Assembly: GCA_045594565.1 (NCBI GenBank)
Contig: JAZNYT010000030.1
Coordinates: 1 to 16,622 of the forward strand
Reading direction: 5' to 3'
Length of the DNA stretch: 16,622 nucleotides
DNA from: RGIG6353 sp045594565
GTDB lineage: Bacteria; Bacillota; Clostridia; Oscillospirales; SIG627
Position numbers and translations under genes: made by a program. This document shows positions 1 through 6,738 of the stretch, piece by piece. Numbering within the stretch: position 1 is the stretch's first letter; every line of letters starts with the position of its first letter. The notes beneath the pieces were generated by a model, which made no database searches, had not been told where the DNA came from, and was given only the letters and a program-made list of their open reading frames with translations.

Positions 1-76
1 CAACGAGAAAAGAATCAAAGAGAAACTTGGGTGGATGAGTCCGGTACAATACCGGCTTAACGCCTTGGCTGCATAA
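1..76 (+). CDS. IS3-family transposase, C-terminal end only (partial)
   Basis: The first complete codon is at 2-4 and the stop TAA is at 74-76. The 24 visible residues are N-E-K-R-I-K-E-K-L-G-W-M-S-P-V-Q-Y-R-L-N-A-L-A-A. The K-L-G-W-M-S-P-V-Q-Y-R block is the standard C-terminus of the OrfB (DDE integrase, rve domain) transposase of the IS3 family, where it follows the last catalytic glutamate. The catalytic core lies upstream of the window, so activity cannot be judged. The tail ends 63 bases before the inferred outer end of the element, consistent with a normal IS right end. Confidence 0.8.
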   Translation, partial: NEKRIKEKLGWMSPVQYRLNALAA

Positions 77-111
77 AAATAGTGTAGCAGTCTTAAAACT
101 ACTACACTATT
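75..111 (-). terminator. Hairpin inside the IS end, likely terminator for bioY-birA
   Basis: Bases 78-87 (AATAGTGTAG) pair perfectly with 102-111 (CTACACTATT). Three more pairs, 89-91 with 98-100, form inside after a mismatch. On the minus strand the stem is followed by a short T run (complement of 75-79), so it suits transcripts arriving from birA. On the plus strand the hairpin is followed by AAAAG, which is not terminator-like. There is no other terminator between birA and the element. Confidence 0.5.
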
Positions 112-115
112 AAAA

Positions 116-139
116 GTCTAACTTTTTGGGGTCACATCA
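116..139. repeat. IS3-family right terminal inverted repeat
   Basis: Reads GTCTAACTTTTTGGGG then TCACATCA; its complement starts TGATGTGACCCC. The terminal CA/TG dinucleotide and the GACCCC-AAAAAGTTAGAC block match IS150-group ends. The partner repeat would be at the left end, outside the window. Confidence 0.6.
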
Positions 140-147
140 AATTCCGA

Positions 148-867
148 CTACTTTTTTAATTTTGTTGATACCTCACCCGACGATAGAGAAACCGTTTCTC
201 CGCTATCGAGCTTTACTATTAAATGACACTCTGTGTCAATATCGACGGCAGTACCAAAGACACTTTTGTTCCCTGTGATTTCTATCTCTCGTCCTATCAG
301 CATAGAACGCTTTTTGTATTCCTCGAAGAAGCGGAGAGAGGGAAGTGCTTCGTAAAGGACGGAAAACTCCGAGAGAACACCTTCAAGGAGCGCATCTCTT
401 AAATCTTCCTTACCGAGAGACGCCGCAATGCCTTCTATCTCCTTCGGAAAGCTGTCTGTCTTTATATTCACTCCGATACCAAGAACAATATATTTAAGAC
501 TTCCGTCGGTATTGTAGGAAGCCTCGGTGAGAATACCCGCAACCTTTTTATCATTTATATAAACGTCGTTTACCCACTTTATTTCAGCCTTGTGAGGGTA
601 TAGCTTTTCTATGGCACGACAGAGAGCCACCGCCGTGGCGGTAGTGATGAAAAGCGCTTTGTCGGGAGTGAGTGAGGGCTTTAAAAGTAAACTCATATAA
701 AGTCCCGTACCGTCGGGAGAAAAGAAGCTTTTTCCCTGACGTCCGCGACCCTTGGTCTGAGCATCGGCAACTATTACAGTGCCTTCCGTTTCACCCCTTT
801 CAGCAAGGGATTTAAGATAGGTGCTTGTTGAATCAAGCACCCGAAAACGTTTTATATTGAAATTCAT
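148..867 (-). CDS. birA: Biotin--[acetyl-CoA-carboxylase] ligase (BirA/BPL), catalytic type without DNA-binding domain
   Basis: This 239-residue enzyme activates biotin with ATP and attaches it to the biotin carboxyl carrier lysine of biotin-dependent carboxylases, in the cytoplasm. Seen: the biotinyl-AMP loop G-R-G-R-Q-G at residues 40-45, K-W-V-N-D-V at 97-102, K-K-V-A-G-I-L at 107-113 and G-I-G-V-N at 130-134, then a small SH3-like C-terminal domain ending in K-L-K-K. The protein starts directly with the catalytic domain. The N-terminal winged-helix repressor domain of bifunctional BirA is absent, so it should not act as the biotin repressor itself. Its start overlaps the bioY stop as ATGA, so the two genes are an operon. 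The stop codon is 8 bases from the IS edge. The C-terminus looks full length, but loss of a few terminal codons cannot be excluded. Confidence 0.95.
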   Translation of the reverse strand: MNFNIKRFRVLDSTSTYLKSLAERGETEGTVIVADAQTKGRGRQGKSFFSPDGTGLYMSLLLKPSLTPDKALFITTATAVALCRAIEKLYPHKAEIKWVNDVYINDKKVAGILTEASYNTDGSLKYIVLGIGVNIKTDSFPKEIEGIAASLGKEDLRDALLEGVLSEFSVLYEALPSLRFFEEYKKRSMLIGREIEITGNKSVFGTAVDIDTECHLIVKLDSGETVSLSSGEVSTKLKK

Positions 868-1391
868 TTATTTATTATTCCTTCAAGCTTTTTTACAACA
901 AATGGAGCGAGAGCACATTTCAGAAGGTCGAAGGGGAGGAAGCATACTACGTAGTTCATAAGAACGTTTCCCGCACTTGCATCAACCGCCTTTGTGATAA
1001 TTATCCACAAAAATCCAAAAGCGTAAGAAACGAGCGTCGCCACGAAAAACACCGTAAATCTGGGAATAAACGCTTTAGCAAACTTTTTTACAAAGTAAGA
1101 AATGAAAAACGAGATGAAGGGGAAAGAGATAAGAAAGCCTCCGCTGACTCCGAAAAGCACTCCGAAGCCTGAGGTGAAGCCGGAGAAAACGGGCACTCCC
1201 ACTGCGCCGAGAATAAGATACAAAAGAGCGGCTATAGCAGAATCCCTTGGTGAAAGAACGGAAGATATGATGAAAAGGCAGAGAAGCTGAAGGGTCAGAG
1301 GCGGTGCCGAGCGCGGTATTATTATAAGAGCACCGAGAGTCAGGATTATTGCTGAAAGTGCTATTCGTGTAATTCTTCTTGCTTTCGTCAT
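864..1391 (-). CDS. bioY: Biotin ECF transporter S component BioY
   Basis: An integral membrane protein of 175 residues with about six hydrophobic segments. It captures biotin and works with a shared ECF energy-coupling module (EcfA, EcfA', EcfT) that is not encoded here. Seen: a basic start (M-T-K-A-R-R-I-T-R), a cluster of small and hydrophobic residues, and the typical BioY stretch P-R-D-S-A-I-A-A-L-L-Y-L-I-L-G-A-V-G-V-P-V-F-S-G followed by G-F-L-I-S-F-P. Start choice: a GTG at 1398-1400 is in frame, but GAGGTG at 1399-1404 acts as the ribosome site for the ATG at 1389-1391, so I use that ATG. Its stop overlaps the birA start by four bases. Together the genes import biotin and attach it to carboxylases. 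Confidence 0.93.
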   Translation of the reverse strand: MTKARRITRIALSAIILTLGALIIIPRSAPPLTLQLLCLFIISSVLSPRDSAIAALLYLILGAVGVPVFSGFTSGFGVLFGVSGGFLISFPFISFFISYFVKKFAKAFIPRFTVFFVATLVSYAFGFLWIIITKAVDASAGNVLMNYVVCFLPFDLLKCALAPFVVKKLEGIINK

Positions 1392-1409
1392 TTTTCTCAC
1401 CTCGTTTTA

Positions 1410-1438
1410 ATTTTATCATAGGAAAAAGCCTCTGTCAA
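1410..1438 (-). promoter_or_regulatory. Sigma-A promoter for bioY-birA
   Basis: On the minus strand TTGACA (1438-1433), 17-base spacer, TAAAAT (1415-1410), then GAGGTG and the bioY ATG. It is divergent from the promoter of the 1496 gene, and the start regions of the two are strikingly similar (see findings). Confidence 0.7.
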
Positions 1439-1450
1439 CCAAAAAGTATA

Positions 1451-1478
1451 TTGACTTTACCGTTTAATATGATAAAAT
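1451..1478 (+). promoter_or_regulatory. Sigma-A promoter for the small Cys-rich gene
   Basis: TTGACT at 1451-1456, 16-base spacer, TAAAAT at 1473-1478, then GAGAGGTG (1483-1490) as ribosome site before the ATG at 1496. Confidence 0.65.
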
Positions 1479-1495
1479 AAACGAGAGGTGTTATT

Positions 1496-1687
1496 ATGAC
1501 TAAAAAGAAAATCGCCACCAACTGCGAAACCTGTCTGAATTTCGTGTACGACGATGAGGTGGGAGCAAACGTGTGTATGGTGTCACTGGATGAGGATGAA
1601 TATCTGAAGTATATGGAAAGCTCCTTTGATTCCTGCCCGTATTATCAGCTTTACGACGAATATAAGACCGTAAGGAAACAAAACTGA
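1496..1687 (+). CDS. Small four-cysteine protein, probable DUF6472 family, function unknown
   Basis: A 63-residue acidic cytoplasmic protein with cysteines at 10, 13, 27 and 47, arranged C-x2-C, C and C-P-Y. This could bind one zinc ion or an iron-sulfur centre (inference). Other visible marks are the acidic run L-D-E-D-E at 31-35 and the C-terminal D-E-Y-K-T-V-R-K-Q. From memory this pattern matches DUF6472, a family of short clostridial proteins with no known role. It has its own promoter and ends in its own terminator, whose stem begins inside the stop codon, so it is a single-gene unit. It sits between the biotin and histidine operons with no evident functional link to either. Confidence 0.75.
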   Translation: MTKKKIATNCETCLNFVYDDEVGANVCMVSLDEDEYLKYMESSFDSCPYYQLYDEYKTVRKQN

Positions 1688-1717
1688 AAGGATTTTAAAT
1701 TCCTTTCGGTTTTTTTG
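1684..1717 (+). terminator. Intrinsic terminator of the small Cys-rich gene
   Basis: CTGAAAGGA (1684-1692) pairs with TCCTTTCGG (1701-1709, one T-G pair) around an 8-base loop, followed by eight Ts at 1710-1717. The stop codon TGA (1685-1687) is part of the stem. Confidence 0.85.
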
Positions 1718-1727
1718 TTAAAACCCC

Positions 1728-1756
1728 TTGACAAAGGGAAAGGGTAGTATTATAAT
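1728..1756 (+). promoter_or_regulatory. Promoter of the yerC-his operon
   Basis: TTGACA at 1728-1733 and TATAAT at 1751-1756 with a 17-base spacer: a full-consensus sigma-A promoter. No T-box or other long leader lies between it and the first gene; the leader is only about 30 bases. Confidence 0.85.
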
Positions 1757-1780
1757 TTAGCGTAGTAAAGTGCTAAAGTG
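1757..1780 (+). promoter_or_regulatory. Candidate YerC/HisR operator over the his transcription start
   Basis: Directly after the -10 box, TAGTA (1763-1767), AAG and TGCTA (1771-1775) form an imperfect palindrome with 4 of 5 arm matches. Wider arms TTAGC (1757-1761) and GCTAA (1772-1776) also pair, and TAAAGTG is repeated at 1766-1772 and 1774-1780. Position and symmetry fit a repressor site covering the transcription start. That the first gene's TrpR-like product binds it is inference. Confidence 0.45.
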
Positions 1781-1793
1781 AAGGAGAGTAAAA

Positions 1794-2087
1794 ATGGATA
1801 AACTTCATACACCCGAGGTGGACAGGCTTTTTCAGGCAATTCTTACCCTTGAAACCATGGAGGATTGCTACAACTTTTTCGAGGATGCCTGTACCGTCAA
1901 GGAGATACTTGATATATCACAACGCTTCAAGGCTGCAGAAATGCTGAGAAACGGTGAAAATTACGTTGTTGTAAGCAGAACGACGGGAATGAGCACCGCT
2001 ACCATCAGCCGTGTAAATAAATGCCTTGAATACGGCTCGGGCGGATACAAAAAAGTTCTTGAGAAGCTTTCGGAGGAAGAGAAGTGA
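1794..2087 (+). CDS. yerC: YerC/YecD-family TrpR-like regulator, probable histidine-operon repressor
   Basis: A 97-residue all-helical protein of the Trp-repressor superfamily. The helix-turn-helix lies around residues 56-80 (N-Y-V-V-V-S-R-T-T-G-M-S-T-A-T-I-S-R-V), with T-I-S-R as the start of the recognition helix. These proteins usually act as dimers and respond to a small effector. From memory, regulon reconstructions call members at the head of his operons HisR, with histidine as the proposed effector. Start: ATG at 1794 preceded by AAGGAG. It is the first gene of the operon, and its stop overlaps the hisZ GTG start (GTGA), so it would regulate its own operon. Family membership is firm; the histidine role is inferred from position. 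Confidence 0.9.
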   Translation: MDKLHTPEVDRLFQAILTLETMEDCYNFFEDACTVKEILDISQRFKAAEMLRNGENYVVVSRTTGMSTATISRVNKCLEYGSGGYKKVLEKLSEEEK

Positions 2088-3184
2088 AAGAAAAAGACCT
2101 TTTGAAAAGCGAAGAAAAAGCGGTTTTCGCACTTCGCTCATTATATAAAGAATACGGATACCTTCCGTTTAAAATGAGTAAATTCGAGGAGTATGACCTC
2201 TATCTTCGAAACAAGGATTTCCTCGTTTCGGATGCAGTCATAACCTTTAACGATACCAACGGCACACTTCTTGCCCTCAAGCCCGACGTTACTCTTTCTA
2301 TCATAAAGAATACCGTCGATGCGGAGGGCTGCAAGGAAAAGGTTTATTACAACGAAAACGTATACAGAGTTTCGGGCTCCACTCATCGTTTCAAAGAAAT
2401 AATGCAGACGGGTCTCGAATGCATCGGAGATATTGACCTTTACGATATTTTCGAGGTACTTTACCTTGCGGCAAAGAGCCTTGATACCATAAGTCCCGAT
2501 TTTGCTCTTGATATTTCCCATATGGGAGTTTTCAAGGCAATTCTTGATTCGACAGGCAAGGACGAATTTTTCAAGAAGGAAATTATACGTCTCGTCACCG
2601 AAAAGAACAAGCACGAGACCATATCTCTCTGCCGTCAGTACGCCCTTGACGAAAAGAGCGAAAATAAGCTCCTTTCGGTCATCGACCTTTACGGAAAGCC
2701 CGAAAAGGTTATAAAGGCACTTGCAGAAATATGTGAAAGTGAAGAAGAAAAGAAGGCTCTCTCCGAGCTTGAAAAGCTCGCGGGACTTCTTTCCGCCACC
2801 GAGTTTGCAGACAGAATCAAGATAGACTTTTCCGTCATAAACGATATGAATTATTACAACGGAATAGTCTTCAAGGGATTTCTTCGCGGAATTCCCGAGG
2901 GCGTTCTCGCGGGCGGTCAGTACGATGCCCTGATGGAAAGAATGAAGAGACGCTCTGGTGCCGTAGGCTTTGCTATCTATCTTGACCTTCTTGAAGAGCT
3001 CAAGACCGAAAAAAGAGGCTACGACGTGGACGTGCTTCTTCTCTATAAGGAGAACACCTCGCCTAAAGTGGTTTTTGACAGAGTAAAGTCTCTCACTGAG
3101 GGCGGATTTACGGTAAGCGCACAGAAGAACGTGCCCGAAAAGCTCCGTTACAGAATACTTGAAGAAATAGGGGAGGGAAAATAA
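2084..3184 (+). CDS. hisZ: ATP phosphoribosyltransferase regulatory subunit HisZ
   Basis: A 366-residue paralogue of histidyl-tRNA synthetase that lost aminoacylation. It forms a hetero-octamer with short-form HisG, is needed for its activity and confers histidine feedback control. Seen: class II synthetase fold motifs, including L-K-P-D-V-T at 65-70, Y-N-E-N-V-Y-R near 89-95, F-K-E-I-M-Q-T-G-L-E-C-I-G at 103-115, and M-N-Y-Y-N-G-I-V-F-K-G-F ahead of G-V-L-A-G-G-Q-Y-D. A roughly 55-residue tail follows where HisS would have its anticodon domain, so that domain is shortened. Translation starts at GTG (2084-2086) with GGAGGA at 2072-2077. It lies one base upstream of hisG, the expected partner. 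Confidence 0.93.
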   Translation: MKEKDLLKSEEKAVFALRSLYKEYGYLPFKMSKFEEYDLYLRNKDFLVSDAVITFNDTNGTLLALKPDVTLSIIKNTVDAEGCKEKVYYNENVYRVSGSTHRFKEIMQTGLECIGDIDLYDIFEVLYLAAKSLDTISPDFALDISHMGVFKAILDSTGKDEFFKKEIIRLVTEKNKHETISLCRQYALDEKSENKLLSVIDLYGKPEKVIKALAEICESEEEKKALSELEKLAGLLSATEFADRIKIDFSVINDMNYYNGIVFKGFLRGIPEGVLAGGQYDALMERMKRRSGAVGFAIYLDLLEELKTEKRGYDVDVLLLYKENTSPKVVFDRVKSLTEGGFTVSAQKNVPEKLRYRILEEIGEGK

Positions 3185-3185
3185 A

Positions 3186-3815
3186 ATGATAAACGTAGCA
3201 CTCCCTAAGGGAAGGCTTGGCGAAAAGGTACTTGCGATGTTCGAAAACGCAGGCTACGAGTGCCCCTCCATTCACGAAAACAACCGTAAGCTCATCTTCG
3301 AAAACGAAGAAAAGGGCATAAGATACTTCTGGGTAAAGCCCTCCGACGTTTCTATTTACGTAGAACGTGGCGCGGCGGATATAGGAGTTGCGGGAAAGGA
3401 TATTCTTCTTGAATACTCTCCCGAGATTTACGAGCTTCTCGACCTCAATATCGGAAAATGCCGTATGGCGGTAGCCGCGAAGCGCGACTTTTACGACGAC
3501 AACGAAAAAACTCTCAAGGTAGCAACCAAGTTCGTGAATATTGCAAAGAACTTTTACGCCTCCCGTTGCCGTGACATCGACATTATAAAGCTCAACGGCT
3601 CGATAGAGATAGCGCCTATCCTCGGACTTTCCGACGTTATTGTTGATATAGTGGAAACAGGCACTACCCTTCGTGAAAATGACCTTGAAGTGGTAGAGAC
3701 AGTCGTTCCCATTAGTGCAAGACTTATCGCAAATAAAGCAAGCTTTAAGTTCAAGACCGAGGAGATTGAAAAAATAGTTGACTCAATGAAAGCACAGGTA
3801 AAAACAGATGATTAA
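3186..3815 (+). CDS. hisG: ATP phosphoribosyltransferase catalytic subunit, short form HisG
   Basis: First committed step of histidine synthesis: ATP plus PRPP gives phosphoribosyl-ATP and pyrophosphate. At 209 residues this is the short form (HisG-S), which lacks the C-terminal ACT-like regulatory domain and depends on HisZ. Seen: the N-terminal A-L-P-K-G-R-L at 5-11, the G-V-A-G-K-D loop at 67-72, and the PRPP-binding loop D-I-V-E-T-G-T-T-L at 154-162. The start is one base after the hisZ stop; the end overlaps hisD by 8 bases. Confidence 0.96.
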   Translation: MINVALPKGRLGEKVLAMFENAGYECPSIHENNRKLIFENEEKGIRYFWVKPSDVSIYVERGAADIGVAGKDILLEYSPEIYELLDLNIGKCRMAVAAKRDFYDDNEKTLKVATKFVNIAKNFYASRCRDIDIIKLNGSIEIAPILGLSDVIVDIVETGTTLRENDLEVVETVVPISARLIANKASFKFKTEEIEKIVDSMKAQVKTDD

Positions 3816-5082
3816 AATTATGAAGTACGGCGACGTTGCGAACAGTGAAATATACCGCCGTGACAATATATCAAGTGATGTTGAGGGTATTGTTTCCGAA
3901 ATAATAGCCAATGTCATAAAGAACGGAGACAAGGCGCTTTTCGACTATGCCGAAAAATTTGATAAGGCAAAGCTTTCAGCCCTTGAGGTAACTCCTGCGG
4001 AAATAGAGGAAGCCTTCGCCTTGGTTGACGAAAAATTTATCGAAATACTTATGGAAGCGGCAGAAAATATAACTGCATTTCACAAAAAGCAGGTGACGAA
4101 CAGCTTCTTTATAAACGATAAGGACGGAGTTATCACAGGTCAGCGCGTCAGTCCCATCGAAAAGGTAGGACTCTACGTACCCGGCGGCACTGCCGCATAT
4201 CCCTCCACCGTTCTTATGGACTCTATCCCTGCGAAGATTGCAGGCTGCCGTGAGATAGTTATGGTGACTCCTCCCTCAAAGGACGGAAAGGTGAACCCCG
4301 TAATTCTTGCCGCCGCAAAGATTGCAGGCGTTGACAGAATATTCAAGACAGGCGGCGCGCAGGCGATAGCCGCCCTTGCCTACGGCACCGAGACGGTTCC
4401 TGCCGTTGACAAGATAGTAGGACCGGGTAATGCTTTTGTTGCCGAGGCGAAGAAGCAGGTTTTCGGCAAGGTGTCTATCGATATGATAGCAGGACCCAGC
4501 GAAATTCTCGTTGTAGCAGACGCTACCTGCAACCCGAGATTTATTGCCGCAGACCTTCTTTCACAGGCAGAGCACGACAGGATGGCAACCGCAGTTCTTG
4601 TAACCGACAGCTTCGATTTTGCAAAGGCTGTGGCCGACGAGATAGAAGTGCAGATTCCTCTTCTTCCAAGATGCGAGATTGCAAGAGCGTCGGTTGACAA
4701 CAACGCCAAGATAATCGTTGCAGAAAATAACCTTATGCTCGCTATCGATATTGCTAATGAAATAGCTCCCGAGCATCTGGAGCTTGCAGTTGACAATCCC
4801 TTCGATTACCTTGATAAAATTAAACACGCAGGCTCTATCTTTATGGGTAAGTATACCCCCGAGGCTCTCGGCGATTACTTCGCAGGACCCAATCACACAC
4901 TCCCCACAAGCGGAAGCGCGAGATTTTCTTCACCTCTCAGCGTTGACGATTTCGTAAAGAAGTCGCAGATAATCTACTATACCGAAAACGCTCTTTCCAA
5001 GGTGGCGGATAAGGTGGCGTATTTTGCAAGAAAAGAAGGACTTGACGCCCATGCAAGAAGCGCCGAGGTGAGAGGAGAATAG
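3808..5082 (+). CDS. hisD: Histidinol dehydrogenase HisD
   Basis: Final two oxidations, L-histidinol to L-histidine with two NAD+. Full-length at 424 residues. Seen: G-L-Y-V-P-G-G-T-A at 121-129, T-G-G-A-Q-A-I-A-A-L-A-Y-G at 181-193, V-G-P-G-N near 204-208, and I-A-G-P-S-E near 227-232. By alignment to the family, the zinc ligands are Q253 and H256 (in S-Q-A-E-H-D), D356 (in G-D-Y-F-A-G-P-N-H-T-L-P-T) and H415. The catalytic pair is E322-H323 (A-P-E-H). Every expected residue is present. The start overlaps hisG by 8 bases; a second in-frame ATG four codons later (3820) is possible but less likely given the coupling. Confidence 0.97.
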   Translation: MIKIMKYGDVANSEIYRRDNISSDVEGIVSEIIANVIKNGDKALFDYAEKFDKAKLSALEVTPAEIEEAFALVDEKFIEILMEAAENITAFHKKQVTNSFFINDKDGVITGQRVSPIEKVGLYVPGGTAAYPSTVLMDSIPAKIAGCREIVMVTPPSKDGKVNPVILAAAKIAGVDRIFKTGGAQAIAALAYGTETVPAVDKIVGPGNAFVAEAKKQVFGKVSIDMIAGPSEILVVADATCNPRFIAADLLSQAEHDRMATAVLVTDSFDFAKAVADEIEVQIPLLPRCEIARASVDNNAKIIVAENNLMLAIDIANEIAPEHLELAVDNPFDYLDKIKHAGSIFMGKYTPEALGDYFAGPNHTLPTSGSARFSSPLSVDDFVKKSQIIYYTENALSKVADKVAYFARKEGLDAHARSAEVRGE

Positions 5083-5083
5083 T

Positions 5084-6154
5084 ATGAGCAGATTCTTTTC
5101 TTCCACCCACAAAGCTCTTGTCCCTTACGTTCCGGGCGAACAGTTAAACGATAAAAAATATATAAAGCTTAACACCAATGAATCACCCTATCCCCCCTCA
5201 AGCGAGGTGGAAAAGGCAGTTTCGGCAGAGGCTGACCGCCTTATGCTTTATCCCGACCCCGATTGCCGAGAGCTTGTGAAAAGACTCGCAGATAATCTCG
5301 GTGTCGATGAGAAATGCGTTGTGGTTACAAACGGCTCGGACGAAATACTGAATTTTGCATTCCTTGCATTTTCCGATGCAGAGCATCCAGTAGTGTTCCC
5401 CGACCTTACATACGGCTTTTATTCGGTGTTCGCAGGACTTTATAATCTTCCCTTTGAGGAGATACCCCTCGACGAGAATTTCAATATAAGAGTCGAGGAC
5501 TATATAGGCATAAACAAGAACATCTTCATTGCAAATCCCAATGCCCCCACCGGTATAGCGCTTCCTCTCTCGGATATCGAGAGAATAGTCAAGTCTAACC
5601 CCGAAAACGTTGTGGTTATCGACGAGGCTTACGTTGCCTTCGGGGGAGATAGTGCCGTTGGACTTATAGATAAATACGATAACCTGCTCGTTACCGGAAC
5701 CTTCTCTAAATCAAGGTCGATGGCAGGTGCAAGACTGGGATTCGGAGTAGGTAACCCTGACCTTATTGCAGATATCAATACCCTCAGATATTCCACCAAC
5801 CCCTATAACATAAACCGTATGACTATGGCGGCGGGCATCGCAACCCTTGACACCAACGAATATTACCTTGAAAACTGCAAGAAGATAGAAAAAACGAGAG
5901 CCACAGTTACAGAAAAGCTTGAAGCTTTGGGCTTTACGGTGCTCCCTTCAAAAACTAATTTCGTCTTTGCGAAAAGTCCCGACGTTTCGGGCGCCGACCT
6001 ATATCTCAAGCTCAGAGAGAGAGGTATTCTCGTAAGACACTTTGGAAAGACGAGAATAAAGGACTTTGTGAGAGTAACTATTGGCACAGACGAACAGATG
6101 GATGCCTTTATAAAGGCAGTTTCAGATATCATAAAAAAGGAGAAAAAGCTATGA
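5084..6154 (+). CDS. hisC: Histidinol-phosphate aminotransferase HisC
   Basis: A PLP-dependent class I/II aminotransferase of 356 residues that converts imidazole acetol phosphate and glutamate to histidinol phosphate and 2-oxoglutarate. Seen: L-N-T-N-E-S-P-Y-P at 29-37 (substrate arm), N-G-S-D-E near 83-87, N-P-N-A-P-T-G at 151-157, D180 in V-I-D-E-A-Y (pyridine-nitrogen contact), the Schiff-base lysine K209 in T-F-S-K-S, and the phosphate-binding arginine in the following A-G-A-R-L-G-F. GAGAGGAG precedes the ATG, which is one base after the hisD stop. Its end overlaps hisB as ATGA. Confidence 0.95.
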   Translation: MSRFFSSTHKALVPYVPGEQLNDKKYIKLNTNESPYPPSSEVEKAVSAEADRLMLYPDPDCRELVKRLADNLGVDEKCVVVTNGSDEILNFAFLAFSDAEHPVVFPDLTYGFYSVFAGLYNLPFEEIPLDENFNIRVEDYIGINKNIFIANPNAPTGIALPLSDIERIVKSNPENVVVIDEAYVAFGGDSAVGLIDKYDNLLVTGTFSKSRSMAGARLGFGVGNPDLIADINTLRYSTNPYNINRMTMAAGIATLDTNEYYLENCKKIEKTRATVTEKLEALGFTVLPSKTNFVFAKSPDVSGADLYLKLRERGILVRHFGKTRIKDFVRVTIGTDEQMDAFIKAVSDIIKKEKKL

Positions 6155-6738
6155 GATGCGCAGAAATAAAAAGACAGACCGCCGAAACTGATATTGCGCT
6201 TACCCTTAACCTTGACGGAAAGGGGAAAAGTCACATTGATACGGGTGTAGGCTTTCTCGACCATATGCTCACCCTTTTTTCAAAGCATTCGCGCTTTGAC
6301 CTTGACGTAAAATGTCTGGGTGACGTTCAGGTGGACTTCCACCATACCGCCGAGGATATAGGTATAGCTCTCGGACAGGCATTCCGCGGTGCTCTCGGCG
6401 ACAAAAAAGGCATAACACGCTACGCCGACACCACACTTCCTATGGATGAGACCCTCATCCTTTCGGCAGTTGATATTTCGGGAAGAGCGTACCTTGCCTA
6501 TAATGCAGAATGTCCCACCGCCAAGGTAGGTGACTTCGATACCGAGCTTTCGGAGGAATTTTTCTCGGCATTCGTAAGAGAAGCGGGAATTACACTTCAC
6601 ATAAGAAAGCTTGACGGTAGAAATTCTCACCACATTATTGAGGGGATATTCAAGTCGGTGGCAAGAACTCTCAGAAAGGCTACCGAAATCGACCCCAAGC
6701 TTGAGGGCGAGATACCCTCTACAAAAGGAGTAATCTGA
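6151..6738 (+). CDS. hisB: Imidazoleglycerol-phosphate dehydratase HisB (monofunctional)
   Basis: Dehydrates imidazole glycerol phosphate to imidazole acetol phosphate. At 195 residues this is the stand-alone dehydratase, without the fused histidinol phosphatase domain of enterobacteria; the phosphatase is supplied by the last gene of the operon. Seen: the two manganese-binding repeats, with G-F-L-D-H-M-L (H38) and D-F-H-H-T-A-E-D-I-G (H64, H65, E68) in the first half, and S-H-H-I-I-E-G-I-F-K in the second. The C-terminal P-S-T-K-G is typical. Start overlaps hisC by four bases; stop overlaps hisH by one. Confidence 0.96.
   Translation: MRCAEIKRQTAETDIALTLNLDGKGKSHIDTGVGFLDHMLTLFSKHSRFDLDVKCLGDVQVDFHHTAEDIGIALGQAFRGALGDKKGITRYADTTLPMDETLILSAVDISGRAYLAYNAECPTAKVGDFDTELSEEFFSAFVREAGITLHIRKLDGRNSHHIIEGIFKSVARTLRKATEIDPKLEGEIPSTKGVI

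Larger units (their letters stand above)
1..139 (+). mobile_element. Right end of an IS3-family (IS150-like) insertion sequence
   Basis: The window opens inside an insertion sequence. It shows the last codons of an IS3-type transposase, then a short non-coding tail, then a terminal repeat at 116-139. Read on the minus strand, that repeat begins TGATGTGACCCCAAAAAG, the usual style of IS150-group ends, which start with TG and carry a GACCCC-AAAAAG block. I place the outer edge at 139. The left end lies outside the window, so completeness and the target duplication cannot be judged. The element stops only 8 bases beyond the birA stop codon. IS identity is seen in the transposase tail and repeat; the exact group is inference. 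Confidence 0.75.

Noticed and set aside
148..867. BirA as the biotin repressor acting on the bioY promoter
   Set aside because: The protein begins at the catalytic domain and has no winged-helix region.
1734..1793. Possible T-box or attenuator leader for the his operon
   Set aside because: The leader is about 30 bases, with no T-box sequence, no histidine-rich leader peptide and no terminator hairpin.
2141..2614. Antisense open frame over hisZ, and similar ones over hisD, hisH and hisF
   Set aside because: They have no ribosome sites or recognisable domains and lie opposite well-identified genes; they reflect codon use of the sense gene.
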